From Alphaproteobacteria bacterium (GTDB lineage: Bacteria > Pseudomonadota > Alphaproteobacteria > ATCC43930 > CGMCC-115725): a DNA stretch of 45,721 nt. The notes beneath the pieces are model-generated. The model saw nothing but the letters and a program-made list of their open reading frames with translations, did not search any database and was not told the origin of the DNA. Below, in pieces: positions 1-7,988 of this stretch. Location of the stretch: assembly GCA_030041385.1 (NCBI GenBank), contig JASHNY010000203.1:68458-114178 (forward strand), in the 5' to 3' direction. A program made the translations under genes and the position numbers. The number at the start of each line of letters is the position of its first letter. Position 1 is the first letter of the stretch.

Positions 1-193
1 TCCACCCGCTGCCGACCGTCCCGGACGCCGTGCTCCCGCGAGCACCGGTCGCGCTCCACGAACTGCCCGAGCGCGAGAACGAGCCGCCATAGGCGCCGTG
101 ATAGGTGCCGCCCCCGCCACGCCAGGCCAGCGCGTTCTGGGATGCGGCGGCCGCCAATACCGCCGCGATGGCGATAGCGGTGAGGCGCTTCAT
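1..193 (-). CDS. Secreted Gly/Ser-rich protein, C-terminus cut by window edge
   Basis: The frame opens with ATG at 193 and runs off the left end, leaving about 64 codons. Residues 1-24 form a clear Sec signal peptide (Lys-Arg, a long Ala/Leu/Val core, and an ALA-type cleavage site). The mature part is rich in Gly, Ser, Thr and Tyr, with a loose repeat of the SATG-x-RG type. Its start codon overlaps the stop of the upstream DUF2092 gene as ATGA, so the two are probably translationally coupled and may be exported together. No enzymatic motif is visible. The function is unknown; a surface or periplasmic structural role is a guess. Confidence 0.7.
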   Translation of the reverse strand, partial: MKRLTAIAIAAVLAAAASQNALAWRGGGGTYHGAYGGSFSRSGSSWSATGARGSTASGTVGSGW

Positions 194-993
194 CGTCTTC
201 TTCCCGCTGCAGCGGTTTTCGCGATCGGCTTCAACGGCACCCGCACGGCACCCGCCGGCGCCTGAAACACGAAATCCGCATCGCTTGGATGAGCATCGAG
301 GTTCCAGTCGGAAAACTCGGCGATGAAATTCGGTTGATCCGGCAGCTTGTAGTAGGTCACGATCAGCCGCCGCGGCAGCGCCCGATCGGACTTTTCGACC
401 CACAGTTCCAGCCCAATACCGGGTGGCTGGACAAAGAACAGGTGACGGTATTCGACACCGTCGATGGTGACGGTGTTGACCACGCGCCCCAAGGTAACAC
501 CGGTGAGAAAGGCCTTGTTCGGCGCATCGCTCAACAGATCGGCGAGCGGCATGTCGACGCCGAAGCGAGACATCGCCTCACGCAGCATCGCCTGGATCGG
601 TGCGCCTTCGGTCGGCGCCGGAAGGCTGGTGTATTTGTTAAGCGTCGGCGAGAAAAGGGTGAGCGCCTTGCCGTCATAGAAAAGCTTGTTGGTACCGTCA
701 TCGCCGCGCAGCTCGACGAGCAGGTGACTCGGCCGGCTCACCGTCACTGTCATCGTATGAAAAATGTGCAGCGGCGTCCCGTCTTTATCCGAATAAACCC
801 TGATCGTGTCGACCTTGAACGAAAGCTGCTGAGATCGCAGGCTCTGGCCCATGTGAACCAGAGCCGCACTCGCCTCGTCGCTGATCTTCGGCTTGGCATG
901 CTCTGCGGCAAGAGCCGGACGAATCGATAGAGGCGCAGCAACGCTTCCAAACGCCGCAAGCCCGACGATCACCGTTAAATGTCGCATCCTCAT
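190..993 (-). CDS. DUF2092 family periplasmic protein
   Basis: The 267-residue protein begins with a signal peptide (basic MRMRH, hydrophobic stretch, then SIRPALAAEH). The body matches the DUF2092 pattern: an outer-membrane-lipoprotein-carrier-like beta fold with VELRGDDGTNKLFYDGKALTLFSP and a C-terminal IAEFSDWNLD...FVFQAP. The start at 993 was chosen because GGAGG lies 5 nt upstream, although the frame stays open to 1080. It ends in an ATGA overlap with the secreted Gly/Ser-rich gene. The family is predicted to be periplasmic; its ligand and biochemical role are not established. A lipid- or lipoprotein-handling role is inferred from the LolA/LppX-like fold only. Confidence 0.85.
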   Translation of the reverse strand: MRMRHLTVIVGLAAFGSVAAPLSIRPALAAEHAKPKISDEASAALVHMGQSLRSQQLSFKVDTIRVYSDKDGTPLHIFHTMTVTVSRPSHLLVELRGDDGTNKLFYDGKALTLFSPTLNKYTSLPAPTEGAPIQAMLREAMSRFGVDMPLADLLSDAPNKAFLTGVTLGRVVNTVTIDGVEYRHLFFVQPPGIGLELWVEKSDRALPRRLIVTYYKLPDQPNFIAEFSDWNLDAHPSDADFVFQAPAGAVRVPLKPIAKTAAAGRRR

Positions 994-1127
994 GTGTGCC
1001 TCCAATAACCAGGCACCTGCGGCCCTTCCCGACGGACAGCCTGACCCGGCTCGGGCGCGAAACGGGGCCGGCGAACGCATCCCGGCCAGAACGGCGCATA
1101 ATTGTGCTCACGGCCCGGAATGGCGGG

Positions 1128-1265
1128 CTATGCAATTTCGGCAAAAACCGCAATCCGGGCGGGCTCGGTGCCGTCGACCGTATTCGGGGCGGGAGGGTGA
1201 GCGGCGGGTGCGTCGTCCGGCCAATAGGCTTCCCAGGTCTGGCCCGGCTTCAGGTTGTGATCCAT
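1128..1265 (-). CDS. Possible 45-residue hypothetical protein
   Basis: A short frame starts with ATG at 1265 (MDHNLKPGQTWEAYW...) and ends in AEIA-stop. It lies inside a much longer open frame whose upstream part is low-complexity antisense of nadX. The short C-terminal part has a protein-like composition (WEAYWPDDA, then a Pro/Ala stretch) and mostly G/C third positions. There is no convincing ribosome binding site. It is the only coding candidate in the 420-base stretch between DUF2092 and nadX. The call would fall if no homologues start at the same Met. Confidence 0.3.
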   Translation of the reverse strand: MDHNLKPGQTWEAYWPDDAPAAHPPAPNTVDGTEPARIAVFAEIA

Positions 1266-1324
1266 CGGCCCCGCGGTGATTATTGGATCCGATCGAGCAA
1301 TGCATGGGACCGGCGAGTGTCGCC

Positions 1325-1369
1325 ATTGCAACTGGACAAGCGGGCGGCAACGATGGGCCAGGTTGCAAT
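1325..1369. repeat. Imperfect inverted repeat upstream of nadX
   Basis: The arm ATTGCAACTGG at 1325-1335 is mirrored by CCAGGTTGCAAT at 1358-1369, with one extra G, around a 22-nt centre. It sits 45 bases before the nadX start. It could be an operator, an mRNA hairpin in the nadX leader, or the remnant of a small palindromic element. Confidence 0.5.
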
Positions 1370-1413
1370 TGCCGCGATGGCAGTGTCGCCATAGGCAGAA
1401 GCGGGAAGGGTTC

Positions 1414-2220
1414 ATGGAACAGCGCGTCGCCATTGCCGGGTTCGGCGCCATCGGCACGGTTGTCGCCCGCCACCTCGACCGGGGCATCGACGGGATGCGT
1501 CTTGCCGCCGTTTCGGCGCGCGATGTCGCCAGGGCCGAGGCGGCGATGGCCGATTTCGTTCGCAGGGTGCCCGTCGTGCCGCTCGGCCGGCTGTGGGAAG
1601 CGGCCGACATCGTGGTCGAATGCGCGCCGGCCGCGGTATTGCGGGAGTTGGCCGAGCCGGCCTTGGCGCATGGCCGCACGCTGATCACGCTAAGCTGCGG
1701 CGCCCTGCTCGACAATTTCGACCTGGTCGAGCTGGCGCGCGCGAATGGCGGGCGCATCCTGGTGCCGACCGGTGCGCTGTTGGCGCTCGACGCGGTGCAG
1801 GCCGCCGCGGTCGGCGAGGTGGCGCGCATCCACATGACCACGCGGAAGCCGCCGGCCGGGCTCGCCGGCGCGCCCTACCTCGTCGCCAACGGCATCGACG
1901 TGTCGGGGCTGAACGCGGCGAAGAAGGTGTTCAGCGGCAGCGCGCGCGAGGCGGCCCGCGGCTTTCCGGCCAATGTCAACGTCGCCGCGGCGCTGGCGAT
2001 GGCCGGGATCGGGCCGGACCGCACGACGATCGAAATCTGGGCCGACCCCGCGGTCAGCCGCAACATGCACCGCATCGAGGTTGAGGCCGAGGCCGCGCGG
2101 TTCGCGTTCGAGATCGAGAACGTGCCGACCCTGGAAAACCCGCGCACCGGCAAATTGACCGCGCTGTCGGTCGTGGCCCTCTTGCGCAAATTGGCGAGCC
2201 CGCTGGCGATCGGCACGTGA
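1414..2220 (+). CDS. nadX: L-aspartate dehydrogenase
   Basis: The 268-residue protein has an N-terminal Rossmann fold (GFGAIG at residues 9-14) and the C-terminal aspartate dehydrogenase domain with NVNVAAALAMAGIGPDRT and ADP..SRNMHRIEVE. This family oxidises L-aspartate with NAD(P)+ to iminoaspartate/oxaloacetate and ammonia. The product can feed quinolinate and NAD synthesis or aspartate catabolism. Start 1414 follows a GAAGGG ribosome binding site; the open frame reaches back to 1276, but that extension has no family resemblance. It stands alone and faces a DUF1801 gene convergently. No nadA or nadC is present, so the pathway assignment is uncertain. Confidence 0.88.
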   Translation: MEQRVAIAGFGAIGTVVARHLDRGIDGMRLAAVSARDVARAEAAMADFVRRVPVVPLGRLWEAADIVVECAPAAVLRELAEPALAHGRTLITLSCGALLDNFDLVELARANGGRILVPTGALLALDAVQAAAVGEVARIHMTTRKPPAGLAGAPYLVANGIDVSGLNAAKKVFSGSAREAARGFPANVNVAAALAMAGIGPDRTTIEIWADPAVSRNMHRIEVEAEAARFAFEIENVPTLENPRTGKLTALSVVALLRKLASPLAIGT

Positions 2221-2221
2221 G

Positions 2222-2248
2222 GGGATCGCCTTCGGGCCGGTCGATCCC
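2222..2248. terminator. Hairpin between convergent genes
   Basis: GGGATC at 2222-2227 pairs with GATCCC at 2243-2248. Inside it, GCC-TTCG-GGC (2228-2237) forms a stable UUCG tetraloop stem. The element lies exactly in the 33-base gap between the stops of nadX (+) and the DUF1801 gene (-). No T-run follows on either strand, so intrinsic termination is likely but not certain. Confidence 0.4.
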
Positions 2249-2253
2249 GTCGA

Positions 2254-2652
2254 TCAGCGTCGGGCCTTGGACCTGTTCAGGGACACAGCGGCGCGAACGA
2301 GGCTCTTCAACGCCTCTTCGTCGATCTTCTCGCCCTCGCGGAAATCGATGGCGCGCCGCGTGTTTCCGTCAAGGCTGGAGTTGAAGAGGCCGGCCGGATC
2401 GCTCAGTGCCGCCCCGTGGGCGAAGGTCGTCTTCACGACGTTCTTGTACGTCTCGCCGGTGCAGATCAAGCCGTCGTGCGACCACGCCGGAACCCCTCGC
2501 CATTTCCATTCCTCGACGATTTCGGGATCGGCTTCCTTAATCAGGCCGCGGAGCCGGCCGAGCATCTCGCCGCGCCAGTCGCCGAGCTCCGCGATTCTCG
2601 CGTCGATCAGCTGAGACGGAGAGTCGCCTTCCCCCGACCCGCTCTTGCTCAT
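2254..2652 (-). CDS. DUF1801 domain protein
   Basis: This 132-residue cytosolic protein carries the DUF1801 (YdhG/YdeI-like) signature: an N-terminal helix with ELGDWRGEMLGRLRGLI, then EEWKWRGVPAWSHDGLICTGETYKNVVKTTF and a C-terminal SLDGNTRRAIDF..GEKIDEEALK. The start at 2652 is preceded by AAGGAGGGG. Members are small proteins of unknown biochemistry, sometimes linked to intracellular iron or stress, with no agreed substrate. It ends convergently with nadX and its start lies 19 bases downstream of the dnaB stop, so it may be transcribed at the tail of the dnaB unit. Confidence 0.85.
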   Translation of the reverse strand: MSKSGSGEGDSPSQLIDARIAELGDWRGEMLGRLRGLIKEADPEIVEEWKWRGVPAWSHDGLICTGETYKNVVKTTFAHGAALSDPAGLFNSSLDGNTRRAIDFREGEKIDEEALKSLVRAAVSLNRSKARR

Positions 2653-2671
2653 GCCGGTTTCCCCTCCTTAG

Positions 2672-4207
2672 CTAAAACGCCTCCGAGGGCAGGCGATCGG
2701 GACCGATGAAGTCGTCGAACTTGGTGGTTTCGGCCTCGAAATGGAGCTTGACCGTGCCGATCGGGCCATGGCGCTGCTTGGCGATGATCACATCGGCGAG
2801 GCCATAGGCGGCCTCGGAGCGTTCCTTCCAGCGGTCGTAGCGGTCGTTGAACTTGTCGTCGCTTTCGTCCGGGCGGCGGGTCGGCTCGCCGCGCGAGAGA
2901 TAGTATTCCTCGCGGAAGATGAACATCACCACGTCGGCGTCCTGCTCGATCGAGCCGGATTCACGCAAATCGGCGAGCATCGGCCGCTTGTCCTCACGGT
3001 TCTCGACCTGGCGCGACAATTGCGACAAGGCCAATACCGGCACATCGAGTTCCTTGGCGATGGCCTTGAGCCCGCGGGTGATGTCGGAAATCTCCTGCAC
3101 CCGGTTATCGATCGCGCGGCCGGTGGAGGCCGACGGCCGCAGCAATTGCAGGTAATCGACGACGATCATCCCCAGCCCCTGCTGGCGCTTCAGCCGCCGC
3201 GCCCGCGTGCGCAGCGCAGCGACGCTGATCGCCGGGGTGTCGTCGATATAGAGCGGCACCTCGGCAAGGCGCTGGCTCGCGGCGACGAACTTGTCGAAAT
3301 CCTCGCGCCGCACGTCGCCGCGGCGAATGCGGTCCGACGAGGTGCCCGATTCCTCCGCGAGGATGCGGGTTGCCAGCTGCTCGGCCGACATTTCGAGCGA
3401 GAAGAACGCGACCACCGCGCCGTCCTCGGCGGCCGGAACGCCGTCGGCGCCGCGGACCGCACGGTGGGCCTTGGCGGCGTTGAAGGCGATGTTGGTGGCA
3501 AGCGCGGTCTTGCCCATAGACGGGCGGCCGGCCAGGATGATCAGGTCGGATGGATGCAGGCCGCCGAGCTTGCGGTCGAGGTCGGCAAACCCGCTGGCCA
3601 CCCCGACCGTCTTGCCGCTGCGCTTGAACGCCGCGCCGGCGCTGTCGATCGCTTCGGTCAGCGCCGTCCGGAAGGCGCGCAGGCCGCCTTCGCTCTCGCC
3701 GGTGGTCGCCAGCTCGAACAATCTCTGCTCGGCCCGCTCGATCTGGACGAGCGCGGCATCGTCGAGGTCGTGCCGGAAAGCATCGGCAACGACATCCTGG
3801 CCGACCGTGATCAATTGCCGGCGCAGGTAGAGATCGTAGATCGTGCGGCCATAGCTTTCGGCGTTGACGATCGTCACCGCGCCCGCGGCGAGCCGGGCGA
3901 GATATTGGGCACCGCCGATTTCGGCGAGCGCGCCGTCCTGGTCGAACTTGTTCTTCAGCGTGACCGCGTCGGCGATCTGGCCCCGGTCGACCAATACCCG
4001 AATCGCCTCGAAGATGCGGCCGTGCACGGCGTTGCCGAAATGCTCGGGCAGCAGAAATTCCGATACCCGGCCATAGGCGGCGTTGTTGATCAGAACAGCG
4101 CCGAGCAAGGCCTGCTCGGCCTCGATATTGGCGGGCGGTGCCGGCACTCGGTCGAGAGTGTCGTCATCCCGCAGCGGCGTCACCCGGGGGGTGGTGATCG
4201 ACTGCAT
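2672..4207 (-). CDS. dnaB: Replicative DNA helicase DnaB
   Basis: The 511-residue protein has the N-terminal DnaB domain (AEQALLGAVLINN, residues 30-42) and the C-terminal RecA-like helicase core. Visible motifs are Walker A GRPSMGKT (227-234), FFSLEMS, Walker B MIVVDYLQLL with D351, the LSQLSRQ-VENR motif, and KQRHGPIG near 477 carrying the arginine-finger region. It forms the hexameric helicase that unwinds DNA at the fork and recruits primase. In many alphaproteobacteria dnaB follows rplI; here a cfa gene lies between them. The start at 4207 gives normal family length. No intein is present. Confidence 0.98.
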   Translation of the reverse strand: MQSITTPRVTPLRDDDTLDRVPAPPANIEAEQALLGAVLINNAAYGRVSEFLLPEHFGNAVHGRIFEAIRVLVDRGQIADAVTLKNKFDQDGALAEIGGAQYLARLAAGAVTIVNAESYGRTIYDLYLRRQLITVGQDVVADAFRHDLDDAALVQIERAEQRLFELATTGESEGGLRAFRTALTEAIDSAGAAFKRSGKTVGVASGFADLDRKLGGLHPSDLIILAGRPSMGKTALATNIAFNAAKAHRAVRGADGVPAAEDGAVVAFFSLEMSAEQLATRILAEESGTSSDRIRRGDVRREDFDKFVAASQRLAEVPLYIDDTPAISVAALRTRARRLKRQQGLGMIVVDYLQLLRPSASTGRAIDNRVQEISDITRGLKAIAKELDVPVLALSQLSRQVENREDKRPMLADLRESGSIEQDADVVMFIFREEYYLSRGEPTRRPDESDDKFNDRYDRWKERSEAAYGLADVIIAKQRHGPIGTVKLHFEAETTKFDDFIGPDRLPSEAF

Positions 4208-4271
4208 GGGAGGTGCAGATTACCACCCGGCGGCGCCCGCCCGGCACAGTTTCGTCTCGCCAATTCCGGGG

Positions 4272-4299
4272 AAAACGGGGATAGAATTGTCATTCCCCG
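4272..4299 (-). terminator. Possible intrinsic terminator after cfa
   Basis: On the minus strand CGGGGA and TCCCCG (4299-4276) can pair around a 12-nt AT-rich loop, followed at once by TTTT (4275-4272). It lies just downstream of the cfa stop at 4318 and upstream of dnaB, so it may separate the two transcripts. The stem is only six base pairs. Confidence 0.4.
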
Positions 4300-4317
4300 C
4301 CGCTCGCCGATCCGAGC

Positions 4318-5544
4318 TTACGCCGCGCGCTCGTCAGGCTCGCGGTGCTGGCGCTCCCAGTCGATCATGTAATCGCGGGTGCGCGGGACCGCGTCGACGG
4401 CCTTTGCGAGCTGCATCTGGAAATTGAGGTGACCCTGGCGCCGAAACGCCAGTTCGGCGCCGGTCAGGTAGATTTCCCACATCCGGCAAAAGCGCTCGTC
4501 GTAGAGCGCGCGTACCCGCTCGCGGTTGTGCTCGAAGCGGGCCCGCCAGGCGCGCAATGTGTCGGCGTAATGGAGGCGCAGAATCTCGATATCGGTAACC
4601 CACAACCGGGCCCGCTCGACCACCGGCAACACCTCCGACAGGGCCGGCGAATAGCCGCCGGGGAAGATGTATTTGCGCAGCCACGGGCTGGTCGAGCCCG
4701 GCCCATCCATGCGCCCGATCGAGTGCAACAGGGCGACGCCGTCAGGCGCCAGCAACTCGCCGATCTTGGCGAAAAAGGTCGGGTACTGGTTGACGCCGAC
4801 ATGCTCGAACATGCCGACCGAGACGATGCGGTCGTATCGCCCCGCCTCCTGGCGGTAGTCGCGCAGGTGAAAGCGCACGCGGTCGCCGAGGCCGGCCGCC
4901 GCAGCGCGCCGCTGCGCCACCTTGAGCTGCTCTTCCGACAGGGTCAGGCCGGTCACGTCGACGCCGCATTCGGCCGCGAGGTACAGCGCCAATCCGCCCC
5001 AGCCCGATCCGATGTCGAGCACCTTCTGCCCCGGCCGCAACAGCAGTTTCGAAGCGAGATGCCGCCGCTTGTTGAGCTGCGCGGTGTCGATGTCGTCATC
5101 GGGCGACAGGAAATAGGCGCACGAATACTGGCGGTCGCGGTCGAGAAACAATTCGTAGAGCTGGTCGGACAAATCGTAATGGTGCGCCGCGTTGCGCCGC
5201 GACCGCGCGACCGGATTGTGCTGGTGCAACCGCCGCAGGATCAGCGACAGGCGTTGGCCGAAGCGGAACAGCGGGGTCGCGTCGGTGATTTCGCCGTTGA
5301 TCGCGAACAGGTCGAAGAGGTCGTAAAGAGTGCCCTCTTCGATCGTCAACGTCCCGTCCATATAGGCTTCGGGCAGATACAGGTACGGACGCAGCAACAG
5401 CCGCCGGTGCAGCGCCCGGTCATGGAAGCGGATCGCCGCGCTGGGGCCGGCCGCGCCCTCGAACACATACCGCCGCCCGGCTGCATCGACAATTTCGAGC
5501 CGGCCGAAGCGGATTACTCGGGGCAACAAGCGCGCAAGCAACAT
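4318..5544 (-). CDS. cfa: Cyclopropane-fatty-acyl-phospholipid synthase
   Basis: The enzyme transfers a methylene group from S-adenosylmethionine to the double bond of unsaturated phospholipid acyl chains at the inner membrane surface. The 408-residue protein has the family architecture: an N-terminal lipid-binding region and a C-terminal methyltransferase. Motifs include HHYDLSDQLYELFLD, SCAYF with C142, VLDIGSGWGG (175-184), MFEHVG with E247, LLHSIG with H274 and LHYADTL with Y326, matching the bicarbonate-site and active-site residues of the E. coli enzyme. Start 5544 was chosen where family similarity begins; no strong ribosome binding site precedes it, and the frame extends to 5760 without homology. 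It separates rplI from dnaB. Confidence 0.95.
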   Translation of the reverse strand: MLLARLLPRVIRFGRLEIVDAAGRRYVFEGAAGPSAAIRFHDRALHRRLLLRPYLYLPEAYMDGTLTIEEGTLYDLFDLFAINGEITDATPLFRFGQRLSLILRRLHQHNPVARSRRNAAHHYDLSDQLYELFLDRDRQYSCAYFLSPDDDIDTAQLNKRRHLASKLLLRPGQKVLDIGSGWGGLALYLAAECGVDVTGLTLSEEQLKVAQRRAAAAGLGDRVRFHLRDYRQEAGRYDRIVSVGMFEHVGVNQYPTFFAKIGELLAPDGVALLHSIGRMDGPGSTSPWLRKYIFPGGYSPALSEVLPVVERARLWVTDIEILRLHYADTLRAWRARFEHNRERVRALYDERFCRMWEIYLTGAELAFRRQGHLNFQMQLAKAVDAVPRTRDYMIDWERQHREPDERAA

Positions 5545-5635
5545 CGCGAACAGATTGGCAATTGACCGACTTGCTACTATCCGCCCAATCGGCCGACAGA
5601 TACAAGCGCGGCAATGCCTTATCGTGCGAGTGCGG

Positions 5636-6190
5636 TCACGCCGGCGGTGCTTCGCCGGGCGCGGCCAGGGGCTCCGCCTCCGCTTCGTCCTCGTCGCGCA
5701 CCGCCAGCGGGTCGATGCCGGCCGCCTGCATCTTTGCGCCTTCCTCGGATTGCGCGACATTGGCGGTGACCGTGACGGCGACCTCGGGATGCAATGCCAC
5801 CCTGACCGGGTGCAGGCCCAGCGTTTTGATCGGGCGGTCGAGCACGATCTGCTGCCGGTTGACCGTGAACCCTGCCGCGGTCACCGCATCGGCGATGTCG
5901 CGCGACGACACCGAGCCGTAAAGCTGGCCGCTCTCGCCGGCCTGTCGGATCAGGACGACCTGCAGCCCCTCGAGCTTGGCGCCGACCTCGTCGGCCTCGC
6001 CCTTGCGCTTCAAATTCTGGGCTTCGAGCTGGGCGCGCTGGGTCTCGAAATAGGCGAGGTTGTCCTTCGTCGCGCGCATCGCCTTTTTGCGCGGCAGCAG
6101 GAAATTGCGGGCATAGCCCGGGCGCACTTTGACGATCTGGCCCATCTGGCCGAGATTCTCGACGCGTTCGAGCAGGATAAGGTCAATCAT
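5636..6190 (-). CDS. rplI: 50S ribosomal protein L9
   Basis: L9 binds 23S rRNA near the L1 stalk and bridges neighbouring ribosomes. The 184-residue protein begins [17 protein letters not shown] and contains the signature [17 protein letters not shown], the long connecting helix and a C-terminal domain ending in [17 protein letters not shown] Glu/Ala/Pro-rich tail of about 35 residues makes it longer than the roughly 150-residue E. coli protein; such tails are common in alphaproteobacteria. Its start overlaps the DUF2232 stop by 8 bases and is preceded by AAGGAAGG, so translation is probably coupled. Confidence 0.98.
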   Translation of the reverse strand: MIDLILLERVENLGQMGQIVKVRPGYARNFLLPRKKAMRATKDNLAYFETQRAQLEAQNLKRKGEADEVGAKLEGLQVVLIRQAGESGQLYGSVSSRDIADAVTAAGFTVNRQQIVLDRPIKTLGLHPVRVALHPEVAVTVTANVAQSEEGAKMQAAGIDPLAVRDEDEAEAEPLAAPGEAPPA

Positions 6191-7118
6191 CGAGCCTTCC
6201 TTTATCGGGTGCGAGGCGCCGCCGCAGGCCGAGCCAGGTTTCGCACAGGCCCAGCGCCGCCGCGATCAGAAGCGGCCAGCCGAACAATGCGGCCAGAACA
6301 TAGAACACGACCAGCGCCATCGCCGGATGCGCCAGCCGTCGCGTCGCCGTGTGCAGCACGGCGAGCCCAGCGAGCGCGAACGGCACGATCAAGGCGATCG
6401 CCGCGTTGATGCCGATAAAGCGCGGGATGCCGCCGAACAGCGTCAATCCGATCGCGATCGCCAGCGCCGCGGTGATCCAGATCGGCAGGTCGAGCGACGC
6501 CAGGTCGGGCGACGGCCGCCAGTTCACCTTGAAGCGGGCAACCAGGCCCTGGGCGAGGACGCCGTTGATCACGACCATGACCATCCACGAGGCGGCGATG
6601 ATGCCGGGCGTCACCAGCGCCAGGGCGTTCGCTATCTGGGTGAGGCTCACCGGCCCCTCGTAGGACAGGCGGCTGAGCGCCTCGGCGACGACGGTACGCA
6701 AATCCGCCAGCAGGGCCTGCGGCCCGCCGAGCGCGAAAAAGGCGGCGCCGAGCCCGCCGAGCGCGAGCGCGGTCAGCCACGCCGTCAACAACCCGGGCGG
6801 ATACCACAAGACGGTGCCGTCTTCCTGCCGCCGCGCCAGCAGCGCCTGGCGCACCAGCAGCACGACCGGCACCGCGTTGATCGCAGCGAACAGAAGGGCG
6901 GCCATCGCATCGCTTGCCGCCAGCAGCACCAGCGTCGCGGTGGCGCCGGCAATCGCCGCAGCGCCGATCCCGAGCCATAGCCCGGCGACAAACAGCGGCA
7001 ACTGCGTCAGATAGACCAGGATCAGCGCGCCCGGCGAGCCGAGCACGACAGCCAGGTACAGACTTCCGCCGACGACCCCGCACAGGACGGCAATCGCCGC
7101 TGCCGCGAGGCGGCCCAT
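6183..7118 (-). CDS. DUF2232 integral membrane protein
   Basis: This 311-residue protein consists of about eight hydrophobic helices and belongs to the DUF2232 family, found between rpsR and rplI in many alphaproteobacteria. Helices begin near the N-terminus ([18 protein letters not shown]) and end near [22 protein letters not shown]; the C-terminus is basic ([10 protein letters not shown]) and probably cytoplasmic. The fold resembles ECF-type substrate-binding or YybS-like proteins. No substrate is known. It lies 12 bases after rpsR and overlaps rplI, so it is cotranscribed with ribosomal genes. Confidence 0.9.
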   Translation of the reverse strand: MGRLAAAAIAVLCGVVGGSLYLAVVLGSPGALILVYLTQLPLFVAGLWLGIGAAAIAGATATLVLLAASDAMAALLFAAINAVPVVLLVRQALLARRQEDGTVLWYPPGLLTAWLTALALGGLGAAFFALGGPQALLADLRTVVAEALSRLSYEGPVSLTQIANALALVTPGIIAASWMVMVVINGVLAQGLVARFKVNWRPSPDLASLDLPIWITAALAIAIGLTLFGGIPRFIGINAAIALIVPFALAGLAVLHTATRRLAHPAMALVVFYVLAALFGWPLLIAAALGLCETWLGLRRRLAPDKGRLDD

Positions 7119-7130
7119 GCCCGTATCCGC

Positions 7131-7400
7131 CTATTTCACCATGTAGGGCAGCAGGCCGAGAAACCGCGCTCGCTTGATCGCGCGCGACAGTTCGCGCTGC
7201 CGCTTGGTCGATACCGCGGTGATGCGGCTCGGCACGATCTTGCCGCGTTCCGAGATGAAGCGCTGCAGCAGCCGCGTGTCCTTGTAGTCGATCTTGGGCG
7301 CGTTCGGGCCGGAGAAGGGGCAGGATTTCCGGCGGCGGAAAAACGGCCGCCGCGCCATCATCGCCGTGCGGCCGCCGGGGCCGGCGCCTTGGCTTTCCAT
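7131..7400 (-). CDS. rpsR: 30S ribosomal protein S18
   Basis: S18 forms a heterodimer with S6 on the platform of the small subunit. The 89-residue protein contains [15 protein letters not shown], then [20 protein letters not shown] and [22 protein letters not shown], the core S18 signature. Start 7400 is favoured because AGGTGGAGG, formed by the last codons of rpsF, lies 5 nt upstream. This start gives about 14 extra N-terminal residues ([13 protein letters not shown]); the internal Met pair at 7361/7358 is the alternative. The gene abuts rpsF with no gap (TAGATG). Confidence 0.97.
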   Translation of the reverse strand: MESQGAGPGGRTAMMARRPFFRRRKSCPFSGPNAPKIDYKDTRLLQRFISERGKIVPSRITAVSTKRQRELSRAIKRARFLGLLPYMVK

Positions 7401-7844
7401 CTACGCCTCCACCTTCTCGTCGGCCGGGCGCTCGCTGCTGGCGCGCTCGCTCGATGGGCGATCCCCGCGCTCGCCGCCATCGCCATAGCGGTCGCCGCGC
7501 CGCGGGCGGTCGTCGCGGCTGCCGCGGTTCTGCATGATCGGGGAGGGACCTTCCTCGAGCTGGGCGACCCGCACGGTCAGGTAGCGCAACACGTCTTCAT
7601 TGATCCGCATCGTCCGCTCCAGCTCGGCGATCGCCGCCGCGGGCGCGTCGATGTTGAACAGTACGTAATGGCCCTTGCGGTTCTTGTTGATGCGGTAGGC
7701 AAGGTTTCTGAGGCCCCAGTATTCGCGCTTTTTGACCTCGCCGCCGTGGTCGGCGATCAATTGCGTAAACTGGTCGGCGAGCGCGTCGGCCTGGGCGCCC
7801 GAAATGTCCTGGCGCGCGATAAACACATTCTCGTAGAGCGGCAT
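7401..7844 (-). CDS. rpsF: 30S ribosomal protein S6
   Basis: The 147-residue protein begins [15 protein letters not shown] and has the ferredoxin-like S6 fold with [32 protein letters not shown]. After residue 110 it continues as a low-complexity Arg/Gly/Asp/Ser/Glu tail ([22 protein letters not shown]...), likely disordered and RNA-facing; long charged S6 tails occur in this class. The ribosome binding site AAGGGG sits 6 nt before the ATG and can be masked by upstream leader RNA. First gene of rpsF-rpsR-DUF2232-rplI. Confidence 0.98.
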   Translation of the reverse strand: MPLYENVFIARQDISGAQADALADQFTQLIADHGGEVKKREYWGLRNLAYRINKNRKGHYVLFNIDAPAAAIAELERTMRINEDVLRYLTVRVAQLEEGPSPIMQNRGSRDDRPRRGDRYGDGGERGDRPSSERASSERPADEKVEA

Positions 7845-7921
7845 GTTCGGCCCCTTGTGGCTGATTGGCCCGGCGCGAACCGGGCCGAGCCGGCACGGGC
7901 GATGACCGGGCCGGCAAGGGA
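7845..7921 (-). promoter_or_regulatory. Structured 5' leader of rpsF, possible autoregulatory element
   Basis: The predicted transcript begins near 7921. CCCUUG at its 5' end (7920-7915) is complementary to CAAGGG (7857-7852), which contains the rpsF ribosome binding site. Between them lie two hairpins: GCCGGC/GCCGGC (7915-7910 with 7894-7889) and a perfect 7-bp stem with a 6-nt loop (7886-7867). The whole leader can close as a three-way junction that hides the ribosome binding site. Autoregulation of rpsF-rpsR by the S6:S18 complex binding the mRNA leader is known in other bacteria; assignment to that class here is inference. Confidence 0.5.
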
Positions 7922-7927
7922 GGGCGC

Positions 7928-7955
7928 ACTATACAGATCGCCATGCATCGCGCAA
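7928..7955 (-). promoter_or_regulatory. Promoter of the rpsF operon
   Basis: The minus strand reads TTGCGC (7955-7950), 16 nt, then TATAGT (7933-7928), a good sigma-70-type match. Transcription would start near 7921, at the 5' edge of the leader's outer stem. The element lies between divergent rpsF and the glutathione transferase gene. Confidence 0.6.
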
Positions 7956-7988
7956 GCTGGGGGTGCCTGCTGACTGACGGAGCGCGCC

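Noticed and set aside
1266-1841. Minus-strand frame upstream of the 45-codon candidate
   Set aside because: Its Ser/Ala/Arg-rich sequence is antisense of nadX; only the last 45 codons look protein-like.
2741-4372. 543-codon plus-strand frame
   Set aside because: It is antisense to dnaB, has the low-complexity Asp/Gly/Val/Arg composition of GC-rich antisense reading, and no family motif.
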